This document shows, in pieces, positions 6,655-7,289 of a stretch of 7,289 bases of DNA; position 1 is the first letter of the stretch; each line of letters starts with the position of its first letter. Below the pieces are notes generated by a model. That model was not told where the DNA came from. It saw only the letters and a list, made by a program, of their open reading frames with translations, and did no database searches. The position numbers and the translations under genes were made by a program. Source of the stretch: Candidatus Fischerbacteria bacterium RBG_13_37_8 (lineage in GTDB: Bacteria > Acidobacteriota > HRBIN11 > MFGW01); contig MFGW01000010.1 of assembly GCA_001780385.1 (NCBI GenBank), positions 43,993 to 51,281 on the forward strand. Reading direction: 5' to 3'.

Positions 6655-6677
6655 TTTCGTGATATAATATGACGAAA
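6655..6677. promoter_or_regulatory. 23-bp palindrome, unit 2 of a pair (operator-like)
   Basis: Half-sites TTTCGT (6655-6660) and ACGAAA (6672-6677) flank ATAT boxes at 6662-6665 and 6667-6670, centred on 6666. It is identical to unit 1 except for the three non-symmetric positions (g/a/g here, a/g/a there), and the centres are exactly 40 bp apart. Selection on the symmetric positions, or recent duplication, is implied. Confidence 0.6.
6660..6668 (+). promoter_or_regulatory. Extended -10 promoter inside palindrome 2
   Basis: TG-A-TATAAT at 6660-6668 is a perfect extended -10 element. No good -35 is seen at 16-18 bp upstream (CATTAA-like), which extended -10 promoters tolerate. Transcription would start near 6675, about 10 nt before the ATGs at 6685 and 6688. 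A protein bound to the palindrome would cover it, which suits autoregulation of whatever gene once followed. Confidence 0.45.
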
Positions 6678-6684
6678 AGTGGAT

Positions 6685-6922
6685 ATGATGTCTGTTTTGG
6701 ATATCCTTATTGTACTGGATACATTTAATGAGGCTTTTGATGAGATACGTGCTAAAACAAAAATCCTTGAATTGTCGCTTAACCTTGAGAAAAAAATATG
6801 GTAGAAACATACAAGTTGCCCTAATAAATAAAAAATATGAAGGATTAGACGAGCAATATCTTGAAGAAGTATTAAGAAATTGGATTGTTCTATTTTATAA
6901 ATCTTCTTCGATAATCATTTAG
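6685..6922 (+). pseudogene. Frameshifted, truncated relic resembling a minimal nucleotidyltransferase
   Basis: From ATG 6685 one frame reads MMSVLDILIVLDTFNEAFDE and on to a TAG at 6802-6804. The next frame continues the same protein: KKYGRNIQVALINKKYEG, then DEQYLEEVLRNWIVLFYK, stopping at 6922. The switch falls at a run of seven A (6790-6796), so a single-base slip joins them into about 78 residues. SVLDILIVLD resembles the beta-strand around the DxD metal site of MNT-type (DNA polymerase beta fold) nucleotidyltransferases (typically SDLDILVVL), here with the first Asp replaced by Val. The strand and tail (IQVALI ... VLRNWIVLFY) also fit that fold. The N-terminal GS motif segment is missing; the palindrome and promoter occupy its place. 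If the family call is right, the product would be inactive. Such enzymes often pair with HEPN proteins in toxin-antitoxin modules; no convincing HEPN gene follows. Confidence 0.45.
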
Positions 6923-7203
6923 CGTTTGAAATTCGAGCAAAATTCTATGATGATATTTAGCTTGGCGAATTTAAGTTTGAAGGAAAATATGAAAGCTAAA
7001 GGCGTTCTATATGGCCAAAAAACAAGAAATATAATTAATAGCAAATCATATAAATGAGATAAGGAAGGGATTATTCAGCAAATGCAAGGATTACGGATTG
7101 AAGCAGGTACAACAGCGGTGCCTCAAAAGCAATTTCAGTAGAGTGAAGCAATATTGAATAATTTAAAGCTTTCCTACAAGACAATTTTTATATGATTAAG
7201 AAC
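6923..7203. other. Non-coding or decayed stretch without an intact gene
   Basis: No ORF with a believable start spans this stretch. Short protein-like fragments remain: 6907-6957 (ends FEIRAKFYDDI, no start codon), ATG 6949 reading 36 codons (contains SLKENMKAKGVLYG), ATG 7011 reading MAKKQEI before a stop, and an open frame from 7058 (GIIQQMQGLRIEAGTTAV) to an amber stop at 7139-7141 that resumes for 17 more codons. The pattern of partial frames fits degraded accessory DNA. I recognise no family, RNA gene or insertion sequence end. Confidence 0.5.
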
Positions 7204-7262
7204 ATAGCGTCGCAAGGCGACGCAATTGGGTTAATGGAATGGTGGAATGATGGAATAATGGG
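7204..7262 (+). repeat. Dispersed octamer-core repeat, copy B, with a 7-bp hairpin
   Basis: The longest copy in the window. The head ATAGCG leads into a perfect hairpin, GCGTCGC (7207-7213), loop AAG, GCGACGC (7217-7223). Then come AATTGG and octamers TGGGTTAA (7227), TGGAATGG (7235), TGGAATGA (7243) and TGGAATAA (7251), closed by TGGG (7259-7262). It has one octamer more than copy A. No U-run follows the hairpin, so it is not a standard terminator. Confidence 0.8.
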
Positions 7263-7289
7263 CTCAGAGGTGGATGTTGGTTGAACAAA

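Noticed and set aside
6907..6957. HEPN-like tail (FEIRAKFYDDI, compared with the usual AFELRQKADYDD) that could be the partner of the nucleotidyltransferase relic
   Set aside because: The resemblance covers about ten residues, there is no start codon, no Rx4-6H motif and no preceding helices; too weak to call.

Overview
This AT-rich window comes from a bacterium that looks Gram-negative, because one gene encodes a probable outer-membrane-type lipoprotein. The aminoacyl-tRNA synthetases are clearly bacterial: the AspRS is 590 residues with the bacterial insertion domain. I cannot name the organism from the sequence. An uncultivated lineage such as a low-GC planctomycete or a related environmental group is a guess only.

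Layout: 1-485 is the 3' part of a TPR protein gene. 486-595 is a short intergenic stretch with three tandem CCCCAGT heptamers and a sigma70-type promoter. 596-2181 holds a lipoprotein of unknown function followed 8 bp later by a YrdA-type gamma carbonic anhydrase. 2178-2357 is an intergenic region built from two opposed copies of a dispersed repeat with an octamer core (TGGAATNN), followed by further inverted repeats upstream of hisS. 2358-6308 is a compact, overlapping cluster, hisS-aspS-moxR (4-nt and 23-nt overlaps). It encodes histidyl- and aspartyl-tRNA synthetases and a MoxR-type AAA+ ATPase.

From 6309 to the end no gene is intact. The stretch contains (i) what reads as a broken small membrane protein in two frames, (ii) two matching 23-bp palindromes spaced exactly 40 bp apart, the second containing an extended -10 promoter, (iii) a frameshifted, N-terminally truncated relic resembling a minimal nucleotidyltransferase, (iv) about 280 bp of further short broken frames, and (v) a third copy of the dispersed repeat, led by a perfect 7-bp hairpin. 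The MoxR gene therefore lacks the DUF58/VWA partner genes that usually follow it, at least within this window.

The coding part is mostly housekeeping. I do not see a complete new system. The points most worth following up are the dispersed octamer repeat family (one copy supplies the stop codon of the carbonic anhydrase gene), the paired palindromes with a promoter inside one of them, the decayed nucleotidyltransferase, and the translational coupling of a MoxR ATPase to aspS.
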